64,000 nt of DNA from Apostichopus japonicus (taxonomy: Eukaryota; Echinodermata; Holothuroidea; Aspidochirotida; Stichopodidae): positions 31,776,501-31,840,500 of the forward strand of contig NC_092568.1 of the NCBI RefSeq assembly GCF_037975245.1, given 5' to 3'. Shown in pieces: positions 36,801 to 46,849 of this stretch. Both the position numbers and the translations under genes were made by a program. Position 1 is the first letter of the stretch. Each line of letters starts with the position of its first letter. The notes under the pieces are model-generated. The model was given only the letters and a program-made list of their open reading frames with translations. It was not told the origin of the DNA and did no database searches.

Positions 36801-37500
36801 ACAACGAATGAGATCACTCTCTGAGACATCGGTGACATCCATCCTGGAATATAAGGGGGTCTTGAAAGAAGGCAGCCCCAAGAGACCTACTCAAGAGAAA
36901 ACATTGACTGTGAAAATACCAAGTATCTTTAAAGAAGGATTAACTGGTTTGCAAAGACCAGAGATAACCACCACTTCCAACATGAGCAAGCAACGGCCAC
37001 TGACTACCAAAGGTGTCAAGGGAAGGCTAGGAGGCAAACCCAAGATGGTGTCCTTACAGAAAAGTGTCCCAGTATTGTCAAAAGGACAGAAATCGCCAGT
37101 GAAAGTCGCAGGTGGTGTGAACAAGGGACCCAAAGTGACTGTTACACTCAGTGGAATGAGAGGGGAGCAGACATCGCGGTTTCAAGGGAGACTGGGGGGC
37201 AAGACAACAGCAGGAAGATTCAGCCAGTCGATGTTTGGTAAAGGGAAGGTTATTAAAACTACAAAGCAGCAGCAGCAACCAGTGGTGGTCACTCTGGTCT
37301 CTGACAAACCGAAGCAGAAAGTGACCATGAAAGAGAGGTTGGGCAGCTTCAAGGCGGAGGCCTCCTCGACCACTCCTTCCTTTAACATCACAACGAAAAA
37401 TGCAACCAAGAGGCTCAACGCAACCAATCAGCAGCAGAGAGGACTTGGAGGTCAAGGGAGTGGGAAGCGTAGCGTTTTCAATCGACTGGGAAGGACATGA
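27833..37500 (+). CDS. C19orf47-like SAM-domain protein
   Basis: Exons 27833-27845, 31516-31718, 32365-32443, 33650-33766, 34773-34937, 36351-36430 and 36769-37500 give 1,389 nt, 462 aa, all in phase. The short first exon (MASK plus one base) is inferred from its ATG, its GTGATA donor and phase. The rest is well supported. Residues about 6-72 (SSWIKFF, AGIPAGPATTYA, MLMDLNKEYLKDMGV, VMGDIIAILKYAKTAH) match the SAM-like N-terminus of human C19orf47. HYVISMPKGTTPRTKSLLQK matches its conserved central motif, and the C-terminal half repeats RLG motifs (FQRLG, FSRLGG, GRLGGK twice, ERLGS, FNRLG) in a basic, disordered setting. The family's function is not established. AATAAA at 37,500-37,505 overlaps the stop codon by one base and may be a poly(A) signal. 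Introns hold a hAT element, two LINE remnants, a splice-site duplication and a minisatellite. The donor after 34,937 (GTTTGG) is weak, though the reading frame continues correctly. Confidence 0.9.
28101..29758. mobile_element. hAT-like DNA transposon, 1.66 kb, 8-bp target duplication
   Basis: Inverted ends TAGGGTTGGGCGATAT, followed by a further inverted block rich in TTATCGCGATAATTTT. A perfect 8-bp repeat GTAGGCAT flanks it (28,093-28,100 and 29,759-29,766). Inside are small frames at 28,239-28,517 and 28,400-28,600 (the second has a C-x2-C and a histidine) and a GC-rich palindromic stretch near 29,500-29,600. No transposase is recognisable, so it is probably non-autonomous. It sits in intron 1 of the C19orf47-like gene. 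Confidence 0.9.
29990..30625 (+). mobile_element. LINE remnant (CR1/L2/Rex1-type), RT C-terminal part
   Basis: Broken frames read LVHAFVTSKLDYLSSVLFGL, LQKVQNSQ, then ASLWNQLPDHLQTCSNLSTF and KSLLKTHFLF. This order (LDYxxxxLxGL, LQxVQN, LWNxLP, FKxxLKTxLF) is typical of the last part of CR1/L2-group reverse transcriptases. An (ATT)n tail follows at about 30,590-30,625. It has stops and frame shifts, so it is inactive. Intronic, same strand as the host gene. Confidence 0.8.
30994..31520 (+). repeat. 263-bp tandem duplication of an intron end and splice acceptor
   Basis: Unit 1 (30,994-31,256) and unit 2 (31,257-31,519) both run from TATCAGCGTAAGCACTGCCA to the acceptor and start codon (TCTTTAG then AAATG). 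The copies differ by scattered substitutions and short indels. Unit 2 supplies the true acceptor of C19orf47-like exon 2 (AG 31,514-31,515). Unit 1 has an equivalent acceptor at 31,247-31,248 with ATG at 31,252-31,254. Confidence 0.92.
32465..33070 (-). mobile_element. LINE remnant (CR1/L2-type), RT C-terminus and 3' tail
   Basis: Minus-strand frames read SSYLDYCNSLYVNLP, LQRIQNAAAR, SIPLHWLPISQRIQIKILLL, TYKAINGLAPQYVTDLL and AAPFLWNELPFHVRDSP, all hallmarks of the CR1/L2-group RT C-terminus. The 3' end has AGCGCTATATAAATGTAA followed by (TTA)n at 32,468-32,485. It is 5' truncated and carries an internal break. It lies antisense in an intron of the C19orf47-like gene, and its LHWLP block keeps a 130-codon open frame. 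Confidence 0.88.
35195..36085. repeat. minisatellite of about 143-bp units, six copies
   Basis: Repeats of TAATAGTAAAGTGTTGCTGT, then TGAATTAATGATGGTACTTA, GTCAACAGTCATG and CAACTGTTGCTGTTGAATCA recur at about 35,214, 35,358, 35,505, 35,647, 35,788 and 35,930. Each unit has internal CAACAG/CTGTTG inverted words. It fills much of the intron between exons 5 and 6 of the C19orf47-like gene. Confidence 0.88.
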
Positions 37501-39072
37501 ATAAACAGATGTCCTATTCTATTGGTTTGAATCTATCTAAGTAGTGGTGTATGTTGGCTGTACTTGCGTCATGCAGGCAGGCAGGTAGGAGACACTGCTG
37601 TGTTAACACTTTGGCTATAGATATGTTTGAAAACTTCCCAAACATGTCATTTTCTGGTACTTCAAATAGGTCATGCAAGGTTATTTTGCAAGGTTATGTT
37701 ACAGCAAGAAACTTTCAAGGAAGAAAGAAATGCAAAAGCATGTGGAACATTCAGAGGATTGAAAACAGATGTAAACTTGCTCCTGCTGTTAGCTTTATCA
37801 ACTTCTTTTTCATAATGTGTTAGTCTAATTTTTTTGTCAGATGGCTGGGTAAATGAAGTTGCCGTGGAGTCTTATGAGAAATAATCGATGACAAAAGAAG
37901 TCCACATGTACAGAGGGTTTAATTTTTGTATTGTCATGTTACTACAATTTTCTTGTAGGATTTATGATATTGATCCATGGGTCAGACTGCTTTAGCTTAA
38001 TTAAAATTAATCAAAATTTCATTTCTCACTCAAAGACATACTTTACAATATTGCGAGACTACTTTAGCAGAGGTGATGTGTCATGTTGGAAGATCAAAAC
38101 ACTTTCAGAAGAGAATCGGTTGGATTTCTGTCCTTATCTTCTTGATTCTCTGTTTGCAACAAGAGCAATATCTATCATAGGTAACTGACAAGATATACTG
38201 TATGAAATTTTGGAACATTCACTGCTTTCTGACTTGGGGAGGTTATTTGGAACAAGAATTCAATGATCAATGACAGATCACATCATTATGACTAATTTAG
38301 GTGACTAACTTGAGAATGTGATTCTTGACAATCTATGCCAAAGTTTAGTTATTTTCATTTCATAACGATCTTTATTGCCAACAAGTTTTTATTTTCAGAG
38401 AAGAGTAATAAGGATGCAATATAACTTTGTTAGGATTCGTTCATTTGAAACTTCTTTACTACACCAAAAAGGGTTTTTGCTTTTGTTTTTTACATTTTGG
38501 GGGCTATTATTTGTTTTGCTCATATAATTTCAAATTTCGTTTCATTATTACTTTTATAATTTTCAAGGAAGACTGGATCCTGGGACTTAGAGAAGCAGCT
38601 CAGGAAGTTCCTCCTTACTTGAAGTTATTCAAGATCAGTTCACATTATAGCATATTGCTTTTGAAGAGGTGATTGGGGGGGGGTATTGGAGATAGACCTT
38701 TTTCTTTTTAGAAATCTGAAACAGTTTGGGAACTTCATCACTTTGGTATAAATTATTCAATGATCTTAATGCTGAGCAAGACTCAATGTAGTCTTGTTAA
38801 GTTTAAGTGCATTCATTTTATTCATATTTGTTTTATTTTGTTTTCAAATTGGGTATTAATTATTTTCCTTTCTGGGTAAAATCTTCCAAGAAACATCTTA
38901 GAAAATACTGAAACTATAATGCCTAATCTGTAGATTAAGATCCACTTCATTTAATAACATGGCTGTACATACTCACCTGTTTATGCAGGAAGTATATGGA
39001 CTTTTGTAGCATTTGCTATTAAATGCCTGGTTTCCCTAATCGATGCAATTCTACCTGCAGAGGGAAATCAGT
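37501..39072. other. 3' flank of the C19orf47-like gene, no gene seen
   Basis: AT-rich sequence, presumably starting with the 3' UTR of the upstream gene. Several frames of 60-90 codons are rich in Phe, Leu and Lys, unrelated to known families and without splice context. I see no RNA gene or repeat of note. Confidence 0.4.
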
Positions 39073-39632
39073 TTAAAGGACTAGTTCAGGTGTCACAAAT
39101 GTTTATCTAAAGAGTACAATAAAAGACACCCAATAGTAAAGAAATTATTCAAATATCTTTTTCCGTTTAGGAGATATTCAAGTTTAAAGTTCTATCTGAT
39201 TGTGTAGAAACTGCTGAAATCAGACTAGCTGTGACGTCATATCCTCACAATCCTGAAAAGTCTTTGTTATTTTATTAAAATATTTTGTAAGATTTTATGA
39301 CTTTCAACCAAGAGATACGTCAGGAGATCTCATATGTGTCAAGGGAAGTATTTGAGATTTAACATCTGAAGAATGTTTGATTATATTGTTTTAGATTTGT
39401 GAAAAAAAATGTAATTATTTTTTAATGAAATATATTGACACATGTTAAGGAAGTGAGGATGTGACATCACACCCTCACAGTTAGTCTTTCTACAAAGAAA
39501 TTTTGAAATCTTCAAAGTGTGATATCTCCTTAACAGAGAATGCTATCATGGTAGTTTCTTCACTATTCTGTTTGTCTTTTTAAGCTCTTTCATACAAGAT
39601 GGACATGTCAGACACCTGAACCAATCCTTTAA
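39073..39632. mobile_element. MITE with TTAA target sites
   Basis: Inverted ends AGGACTAGTTCAGGTGTC and, from the right, AGGATTGGTTCAGGTGTC sit directly inside TTAA on both sides (39,073-39,076 and 39,629-39,632). TTAA duplication is typical of piggyBac and Kolobok superfamilies. Subterminal motifs also recur (GTGACGTCATATCCTCACA and GTGACATCACACCCTCACAG). No transposase. It lies between the C19orf47-like gene and the 40.5-kb SINE. Confidence 0.75.
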
Positions 39633-40404
39633 ACTAAACAAAAAAGGGACAAAAAATGAGTTGTTACGGTACTATGATACAAAAATGTGTGCACATTTTG
39701 ATCCAGGTATTAAGCAATCAAATATTTCATGTTCTGCATGTACTCCATCCAGTGTAAACGCTCTGTACAGAGTCACATGTGTTATATGATATTTCAGTCT
39801 GCAATTGACATGGTGTACTTACTCGTAGGTCACAGTTCTATTGAAAGGGAACCAGAACAGAGCATGGATTAGTGCCCTGTTTGGTTTCTTTGCCTAGGGT
39901 TCTATCTTTCATAAATTGTCTAAAATAGTTACTTTTTCAAGATAATTTATAATTGCAGTACTTATTAGAACTGTGCCTATGGACTTAGCATACGTAATTG
40001 CTAATGAGCAGGCAAAAGAAAAGGTATTCCTATTGATAATATGGGACAAAATTGAATCAATTTGATTTTTCTCTCCATTGAATTAAAATTATTTCACATT
40101 TTTTGCTCTCTCCTAGTTCAGCGAAATCTTTTTTTCAATTGGTGAGGTTTGATTTGTTTTTTTTTTGTGCAGGTTTTGTGTAGTTCTCACAAATACTCTG
40201 TGTCAAGGGAATATCAACAATGTTTTCATGGAAGTGTGACCTGAAAAACTAAACCACACTGTGTTTTTGTTTCATTGCTTCCACTGTTGTTAGTCATTTG
40301 CTCTTTGCTTATTGAAAGGTTGGGATAATGAAATGTATAGGAACCCCCACCCCATTGTGATACCAGTGCCCCAGGATTCTTTTTTGTTAAAGAACAAATG
40401 TTTG

Positions 40405-40635
40405 TATGTATTTTAGATCCACCTGCAAGCAGGAACTCGCGAAGAAGCCATCATTGGCTTTTGAAAGCCGCAAGCTGACCGAAGTCAGTCTCTTAGATTC
40501 ATATTTAACGTCCATGATTATGAATTGTCAACAACTCTGTTACTGGAAGACATACATTAATCTTGGAGTGACTCGAACTGGGGACCTTATGATTGAAAGG
40601 CACCGGCGTTAACCACTGAGCTAACACTCCTATAA
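40405..40635 (-). mobile_element. tRNA-derived SINE
   Basis: The minus strand reads GTGTTAGCTCAGTGGTTAAC, GCCGGTGCCTTTCAATCATA and AGGTCCCCAGTTCGAGTCAC: a D-arm/A-box region, an anticodon-like region and a B-box/T-arm. The body follows with GACTTCGGTCAGCTTGCGGC. No complete acceptor stem is evident, so this is a SINE rather than a working tRNA gene. Confidence 0.65.
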
Positions 40636-41044
40636 ATAACACTCCTACAAATGACAGGATATTAGTTATCTTTATCTTTTCCAACCAATCAAAGGTCTGA
40701 TGTTGGGAACAGACTGATAGATGGTTGGTGCACACCAAAGTACTCAGGGAAAGGAAGCAAGGTCTACAACAACTTTTAAGGTATAGGCCTGGGCTAATTA
40801 GGGAGGTCCATTTACAAACAATGAATACTATGAAGAGCCTTGACACAAGATAATTACTTTCAAGTGAGAAATTGTGAAATTCTTCCTCTCCTGTCGATGT
40901 CCTCATGCCTACGTTCAGTTACTTTGAATTGGTGTTTATTTACAAATGAGCGCCATAGATACTTGTCAGTATAGCCATCTAAACGTCACGGAGGACCGCG
41001 ATATACAGTGGAATGAATAGTTTCCTTCTGCACCCACACGTTGG

Positions 41045-41728
41045 CACTCCCAACGAGGTAAATGAATCTGGAGGATTCATGTCAATTGGGTGCGCGCGTA
41101 CCATGTATGGAGGGTCATGTGATGTGTTCCAGGGTGGTACTATCCTGATATTTCTCTGTAGCAGTTCGAGAACAGTGTTAGTGACTTCGTGAAAGATTGG
41201 TCGGTTCGGACATGGGAACTAACGGCATAAGAAGGTACTGGTACTTCAGGCCTACGAAATAGTGCTAATATGCTAACGTTCAACCTTATTCTCTTGAATG
41301 AAGGCAGGCTTTCTACATAATCTTACTTATTAATACAGCTCTAGGGGCAAGCTTTGTCTCATATGGCCTAACGTTATTACTACACGCTATAAGTGAATGT
41401 AGAAATGGGAAATGTGGGGAAATGTTTAGTTCAGTGCAACCACGGAATTCTCCATGGAACAGAGCCTAATGCTGCTCGACGGGAATATAGCTATCACGTT
41501 AGGCTACAGGCACGGTTATTGCTAGGTAACGGGTGTCGTCTGCTGCTCTAAGCACGAAAACACATTTACGTACTAGTTGGGTGAAATCATCGTGCGTAAT
41601 AGGGAGAGTAGTATATTAGTACCACCCTGGAACACATCACATGACCCTCCATACATGGTACGCGCGTACGCGCGTATTTACTGTGTGATAGTTTCTCCAG
41701 ATTCATTTACCTCGTTGGGCACTCCGTT
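41045..41728. repeat. long inverted duplication, arms of about 105 bp
   Basis: The left arm (about 41,045-41,151) and right arm (about 41,618-41,728) are reverse complements. About 25 bp match perfectly (CCAACGAGGTAAATGAATCT and following), as do about 50 bp (GCGCGCGTACCATGTATGGA through CAGGGTGGTACT). Between these the arms differ. The loop of about 465 bp is single copy. Both arms include the donor-like CGAG/GTAAAT. Confidence 0.88.
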
Positions 41729-41890
41729 AGCTAGCTTCAGTCCGATCGATTCCTTTGAAGTTATGTACACAACATAATCATATTCTACATATACTGTACT
41801 ATGCTTCATCGACGGATATTCGTCCCAGCAACGATTAAGGTCGTCTTGGTAGACGCTCCACTCTAATCCGCAACCGATTGCAAGACTCAT
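41711..41890 (-). CDS. possible first coding exon of an unrecognised gene
   Basis: Exactly 60 codons run from ATG (41,890) to a GAG/GTAAAT donor (41,710). They start MSLAIGCGLEWSVYQDDLN and end KESIGLKLANGVPNE. Composition looks like real protein (W, C, Y and charged residues mixed) and the exon ends in phase 0. Against it, no downstream exon was found at lower coordinates and I know no homologue. The donor lies in the right arm of the inverted duplication. It would be divergent from the 42.5-kb gene. Confidence 0.33.
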
Positions 41891-42525
41891 AGGTCATTCA
41901 ATAATATCTGTACCTCATAGCCGAGTCCATATCTGTCCAGTCAACGCCGTGCTCCAGCTTTGGTAAACGTGCTATACAGCACCCGCTCATAGTGTACATT
42001 GTTTGTCTGGTTTATCGTGGACATAAGCACTAGCACAGCAGTTCTAACTAGTACCAAAGATTATTTATTTTCGAACGGTGTATTCTCCTTGCAAATACCT
42101 CCAGTGAATGAGGTGGGTTTTATTGCCTTAACGTGGAAAAGGACTTAGTCATTTGATTTGGGGATATTGTAGTTCTTCACAGTTTTGCTGAACCACACTA
42201 TACATGCAATTGTAGATTGTGACTAATACATTTGTGTTACCAAGTTTTAATACTCCAGAACCGATTCAATCTTATAAGGCCCATCTACTGTATATCTGAA
42301 ATTTCTCTATCGTAACTTCCTCTGCTATCTCAGCTACCAGGCGAAGCTCTCTGTATAGAAAATTAAGCCCTGCATCCATGTTTTCAATACTGAGCATTGT
42401 TTGTTGTCCAGCTGAAGACTACACCCTAGCTATGACCACTTCTCTCTTTTATTGAAAGGTTCACTTCCAACTACCCAATCTGAATCATGAGATGTGCCTC
42501 ACCTGTCTTTTCAAGTCAATAGGTC

Positions 42526-42969
42526 ATGTCTGATGTTAAAATTGAGGGTCACTGCATTCTTTGCTTCCTTCCTAATGGGAATCATTTTCAGGGCAGGATC
42601 ATCACAGGTCAGAACAACAAGCAATATGGACTCACAGGAACCAAGGGAGCAAATCCAGATGGACATTTCCATGAGTGCTGCTTCGAAGATGCCCCAAAAT
42701 TCTTTTGTGTAACATTGATTGATTTTGACTCGAAGAAAGAGGTGAAGATAAATTATGTCATGCAAAATGGTGGGGACAACTGCTCATTAATACGGGAAGG
42801 ACAATTTGAATTTCATACAGACCAACTGTTTGCAGGCTTTAAAGCAGATAATGTCATTGGAAAGTATTTCTCAGACAAATTAGTTGGTAAGGACTGTCTT
42901 GTTTGTGTAGGACACTGCATCATACCAGGAATTTCAAGGCAATGGTCAGAGAGTGAGGATGGACAATAA
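42526..42969 (+). CDS. unrecognised 147-aa protein, single open exon
   Basis: The frame begins MSDVKIEGHCILCFLPNGN and ends RQWSESEDGQ. It has even composition, eight cysteines and alternating hydrophobic/polar stretches (FCVTLIDFD, EVKINYVM, QFEFHTDQLFAGF) that suggest a beta-rich globular domain. I see no signal peptide, membrane segment or known motif. The ATG lies 3 bases after a possible splice acceptor (CAAGTCAATAG), so upstream exons, coding or not, are likely. Its stop TAA overlaps an AATAAA. I cannot assign a family. The length and protein-like composition make it a likely real gene or terminal exon. Function unknown. Confidence 0.6.
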   Translation: MSDVKIEGHCILCFLPNGNHFQGRIITGQNNKQYGLTGTKGANPDGHFHECCFEDAPKFFCVTLIDFDSKKEVKINYVMQNGGDNCSLIREGQFEFHTDQLFAGFKADNVIGKYFSDKLVGKDCLVCVGHCIIPGISRQWSESEDGQ

Positions 42970-44046
42970 ACCTGCACAAAGGATCTGTCCTGCTACTGAC
43001 CAGGGTGTTATTACAACTTTCTGTTATGCTTAATTAGCATCATTCACATCTCATGAAGTAGAAAATATACTGGAATAGAGCAGTAAACTCTTGTGTTAAT
43101 AGAATTTGGAAATGAATGCTGGCCAACTGTCTGTTTCCTTTTTCATTCAAAGTGTTAACAAAATAACCACATCAAAATGTTCATATAGAAAGTAGTAAAT
43201 CTTGTGAGAGGTTAAGTTTAATCAGGTGACAACATGTATTTGTGCAAAGTAACTCCATACCCAATACAAATTTTGGATAAGCCATCAGCATCTCTTGTAC
43301 AGTAGCTTGGCTTGGAACCAAAAAACTTGAAACAAACCTCACACAACTTCAATCAGAACAGTAGGATACTAGTGACTAAAAAATCATACCCTGATAATCA
43401 CTGACAAAAAGTCCTCAAAGTAATCAAAAAAACCCTTTGGGTGTATAACGTAATAAGGTTAGCAGGTTACCTAGGTGATCCCACCAGGAAAATCTATGAG
43501 ATCAAGAACTTATATTGAGGAACACTTACACTAGATGCAGCATCTTGTGCAGTTGTATAAGTAAGCTAATTGGTAGCATTTAAATATATAGAGAGGCAGC
43601 CACATTAATTATATTTCTTTTTAAGCACTCATCTTTGATGAGGGCTTTGCAATGTATTGATTAACATTTAAGGATGGAAAACCTACAATGCATGTGGTGT
43701 TAATTTGCACTTTGTATTGTGTATATAAGAAAAAAATTAACAGTAAGGAAATTTTCTTAATGTCAGCTCACCAGGTTCTCACTTATATGCCTGTGTATTT
43801 AACATTCAGAATAAAATAAAAAACTGAAGTTGCAAACTTTAACACCATAAAAGAAAAAGTCACCAACATACCTAACATTTCAAGCATACCAAATGTATTC
43901 GGTCTTCTGTTAAACATTGTGTTGCAGCTGTTGCTCTCATTGCCCATGCAATTATTTGTGATAAGCCACTTAGGTTTCATTGCTATAAACAAACTACTTG
44001 ATATCTAGGCTCTTAGAAAGATGTAAAATGACTCAAATAGGTTCAA

Positions 44047-44047
<1 letters not shown>
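42970..44047. other. intergenic, no gene seen
   Basis: AT-rich sequence with no supported frame. The left edge may be the 3' UTR of the 147-aa gene. A short minus-strand frame at 43,783-43,992 has no recognisable homology. Confidence 0.4.
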
Positions 44048-44083
<36 letters not shown>

Positions 44084-44120
44084 CATATTTATATATATAT
44101 ATAGATATAAACATATATTT
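44048..44120. repeat. (TA)n microsatellite at a SINE end
   Basis: Imperfect TA repeat with some ACATA steps, directly joined to the SINE that follows. A (TA)n also joins the related SINE copy at 60.2 kb. Confidence 0.9.
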
Positions 44121-44432
44121 GAAATGGCAATGAGTTGGAAAATCCAGAAAAGTACAATTTCCAGCCTCCACTGGGATTTGAGCCAGGCCTCCCACTTTAT
44201 ATGCGGACACTGCAACCAACTAGCCTATGGACACTGTTTGTCTGTCCTGATGTTTGAAACAAGTAACAATAACAAAGGTCGTTAATCCACTGTAGTCTTT
44301 TGCCACCTGTATCAAACGCTAGTGCTCTGTTGGTGACATATTTTGCCTTAGTCTAGAGATCAATCATTTTGCTAACCAACACGAAATTATTGGTGAATCC
44401 TAAAGCCTGATCTCAAAGAGATACTTTGAACA
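44121..44432 (-). mobile_element. tRNA-derived SINE, same family as 60.2 kb, worn copy
   Basis: The tRNA-like part lies at about 44,160-44,230 (minus strand) with a decayed T-arm. A conserved stretch (GGTGACA hairpin arms, GAGATCAATCAT, GAGATACT) follows at higher coordinates. It aligns along its whole length with 60,212-60,520, ending at the same GAGATACT. The minus-strand 3' end joins (TA)n. Confidence 0.8.
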
Positions 44433-44439
44433 GAACTCA

Positions 44440-45476
44440 GTTAAATAGCCATCTTGAAATGTTTATGAAAACATTCACAGACATCAAACAACATTATTTT
44501 TGTGCTGCTAGCAACAGGGCCTTGTTTTAATATTCTACCAGGGGAGGGAAAGGCCCTCAGTCCAACATCCCCCTCTGGTCTTCCAAAGTAAAGATAACTC
44601 TTTATACAAAAAAAGAATAATTCTGACTAGTTAGAATAAAAAACTGGCTAAACATCTCTGTTTCATATTATTACTAAATGGTTGCTGTGTTCATGGAAAA
44701 TTTGGAATTCTTTAACTTTCACCACTGTCACCCTACCATACACATCTTCATATTGTTCACAAATTCTATATCCAATGATACCAACATAGCGCCCTACATG
44801 GGAACAAAGAGAAAGAAGGTAAACAACACCCAAAATGTTTACTTTATACCAAAATATCATTTTGCATCACATTTGCAACAATTGGGTATCAAAATTACAA
44901 CTATTAACAGTTTTGTTTTTATTAATGATCAAAGTGTCAAATTAATCGGATTTCATCTTTCAAAATGGAACTGGACTGTTTCATAAATCTGAATGTTCAC
45001 TATTTTTATCTCAAAATATTTTTACTATATATTTGCAGAATTATGACCTGTCAGAATGAAGCCAAACAAACCAAACCAAGGAGGGGAAGGGGGTTGGGGG
45101 GGGAGGTAATAACCACACAGACCTTCCCTGTATATTGTGCAATACTATAACATGGGTTAAGATCCGTTTTATTTTTAAATTGACCCACACTTGTGAGTTC
45201 TAGAACCCCACACTGTTGCAAATGAGATATTCATAGCATCAATGTCAATAGTCAAAATAAGCAAACAACTTATTATGTTATTCTGAGTATTAATAAAGAA
45301 CTCATATTTGCGAGGTTTCAGTTGATCGCATTAAACTCTTATCAGCAAAGGTTTTGAGGATCATGATGGTAATCATACCTCCTCCTCCATGTGTTATTCT
45401 TGCATAGTCTTTATCGTAGCCGTGGAAAGTCTGGATATTACTCGGTGCATGATTTATCCCTGACGCAATTTAATGT
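44440..45476. other. intergenic, no gene seen
   Basis: AT-rich, with unrecognised frames of about 60-100 codons (for example 44,678-44,986) that lack protein-like composition or splice support. The right end should include the SMIM12 3' UTR (minus strand). Confidence 0.4.
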
Positions 45477-45752
45477 TTAACTCTCAAATCTGCCAGGTTT
45501 TGTCCTGTCTAAAATAGTTCTGGGTATAAATGACTTTTGCTTCAAACTCTCCACCTGTGTACAGTCTTCTTCTGTAGTTTTTTCAAGTAGCCTTTCATCT
45601 CTTTCTTCTTTGATGCTGTTCCTATAAGGTGTTTCTTCTCCTCCCCTGATAGCCCTCTCAACTCCAAAACCAATGGCTCCAATGACAGCCGCAATTGGCA
45701 GTGTCACATACGGCGCATATGTTCTCAAACCAGCAAGGATGATAGGCCACAT
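45477..45752 (-). CDS. SMIM12: SMIM12 orthologue, small integral membrane protein 12
   Basis: 91 aa (human 92), start MWPIILAGLRTYAPYVTLPI, one N-terminal membrane segment (about residues 11-31, PYVTLPIAAVIGAIGFGVE), then a charged tail with IRGGEE, EERDERLLE and TQVESLKQKSFIPRTILDR. Human SMIM12 shares the MWPxxxxxxRTYAPYVTxP opening, the IRG turn and the TQVxSLK region. It is a conserved single-pass protein of unknown molecular role. The coding part is one exon. A GCAG acceptor 14 bases before the ATG suggests a separate 5' UTR exon upstream. Confidence 0.93.
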   Translation of the reverse strand: MWPIILAGLRTYAPYVTLPIAAVIGAIGFGVERAIRGGEETPYRNSIKEERDERLLEKTTEEDCTQVESLKQKSFIPRTILDRTKPGRFES

Positions 45753-46788
45753 ATTGAAGAAATTTCCTGCAAGGTTGCAAAGCTATCTATGGATTAATGG
45801 TATAACATTTTTTACAAATTTTAAAAATTGTGATTGCAGAAATTCAACATATATTTGATATTTCTATACAAAAAAATGATCAATTTGGAATTTTCATGTA
45901 AAAGTTAAACAGAAACTGCAATTCGTCAAATATTTCCAAGCCAATTAATAGGATTGATACCTTTTAATACACTGTCATAAATTAAAAGGATTTCTTCCAT
46001 CTACAGTAGGCTAGCCTACTGTAGGGGTTGGGAGAAGTGCGGAGGTCCATTTCTGAGCGTAAAACTCTTGTCTGCTGACCAAAAATAATACAAAAACATA
46101 CTACTGATTGACAGGGAATTTAGGGAATTAAGAATGGTTTTGTTAACAGCTCAATCATTATAGTTCTAGAACTATTTGTATGTATATTGTACATTAGTAC
46201 AGTGAGGTTCTAGGGGGGAAAATTACCACTTTATAATAATAGGATGGTTTACCCATACTACATCATAAAAAAGGCGCCAAACCACGTGAATAAATCTACA
46301 ATCGTAGCTGGGGGCTTCGAGTAATTCGTAACAGGACGTTAGACCTGCAATAGGCCTGAATGTATGTCATTAGTGGATCTATTTCGCACAACCAGCCCCT
46401 GTATTTCATTGCTACATCATTGGCTTATCTATGTTTAACACATGCCTATTCTCAACTTTTGATAAGAGTGCATTAACGCAAACAAAAACGTACTACGTTT
46501 ATAAAAATGTCACATTCAATCACATATTCGATTAGCCTTACGATCTTTTTCACCGGTAGACCATCAGTTTATTGCCCTACTTCATTTGATGTCCGATTCG
46601 TTGTGTAATGGAGACGAAGGTGTCATAGTCATACTAAACATACGAAGAGGGCCATGTTTAAATTCCTTGTTGAAGGCCTTACAAATCAAGATCGTTTCTA
46701 AGAACTTTGCAGATCTGCAAATAGTTGGGAAAGGATTGTTTAAGAACACAGGTGCAACAACATGTTCTTTTCATTATTCCTGACTCAA
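45753..46788. other. 5' flank of SMIM12, no gene seen
   Basis: Should hold the SMIM12 promoter and a non-coding first exon (minus strand). I could not place either. No repeats or RNA genes recognised. Confidence 0.35.
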
Positions 46789-46849
46789 CTACTTACTATA
46801 TGAGCTAACTGTAACCTGTTGCAAAGGGAAACAGAAAGAATCTTTAACA

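Noticed and set aside
40566-40632. Candidate tRNA gene (minus strand)
   Set aside because: A- and B-box-like words but no complete cloverleaf, and a SINE-like body follows.
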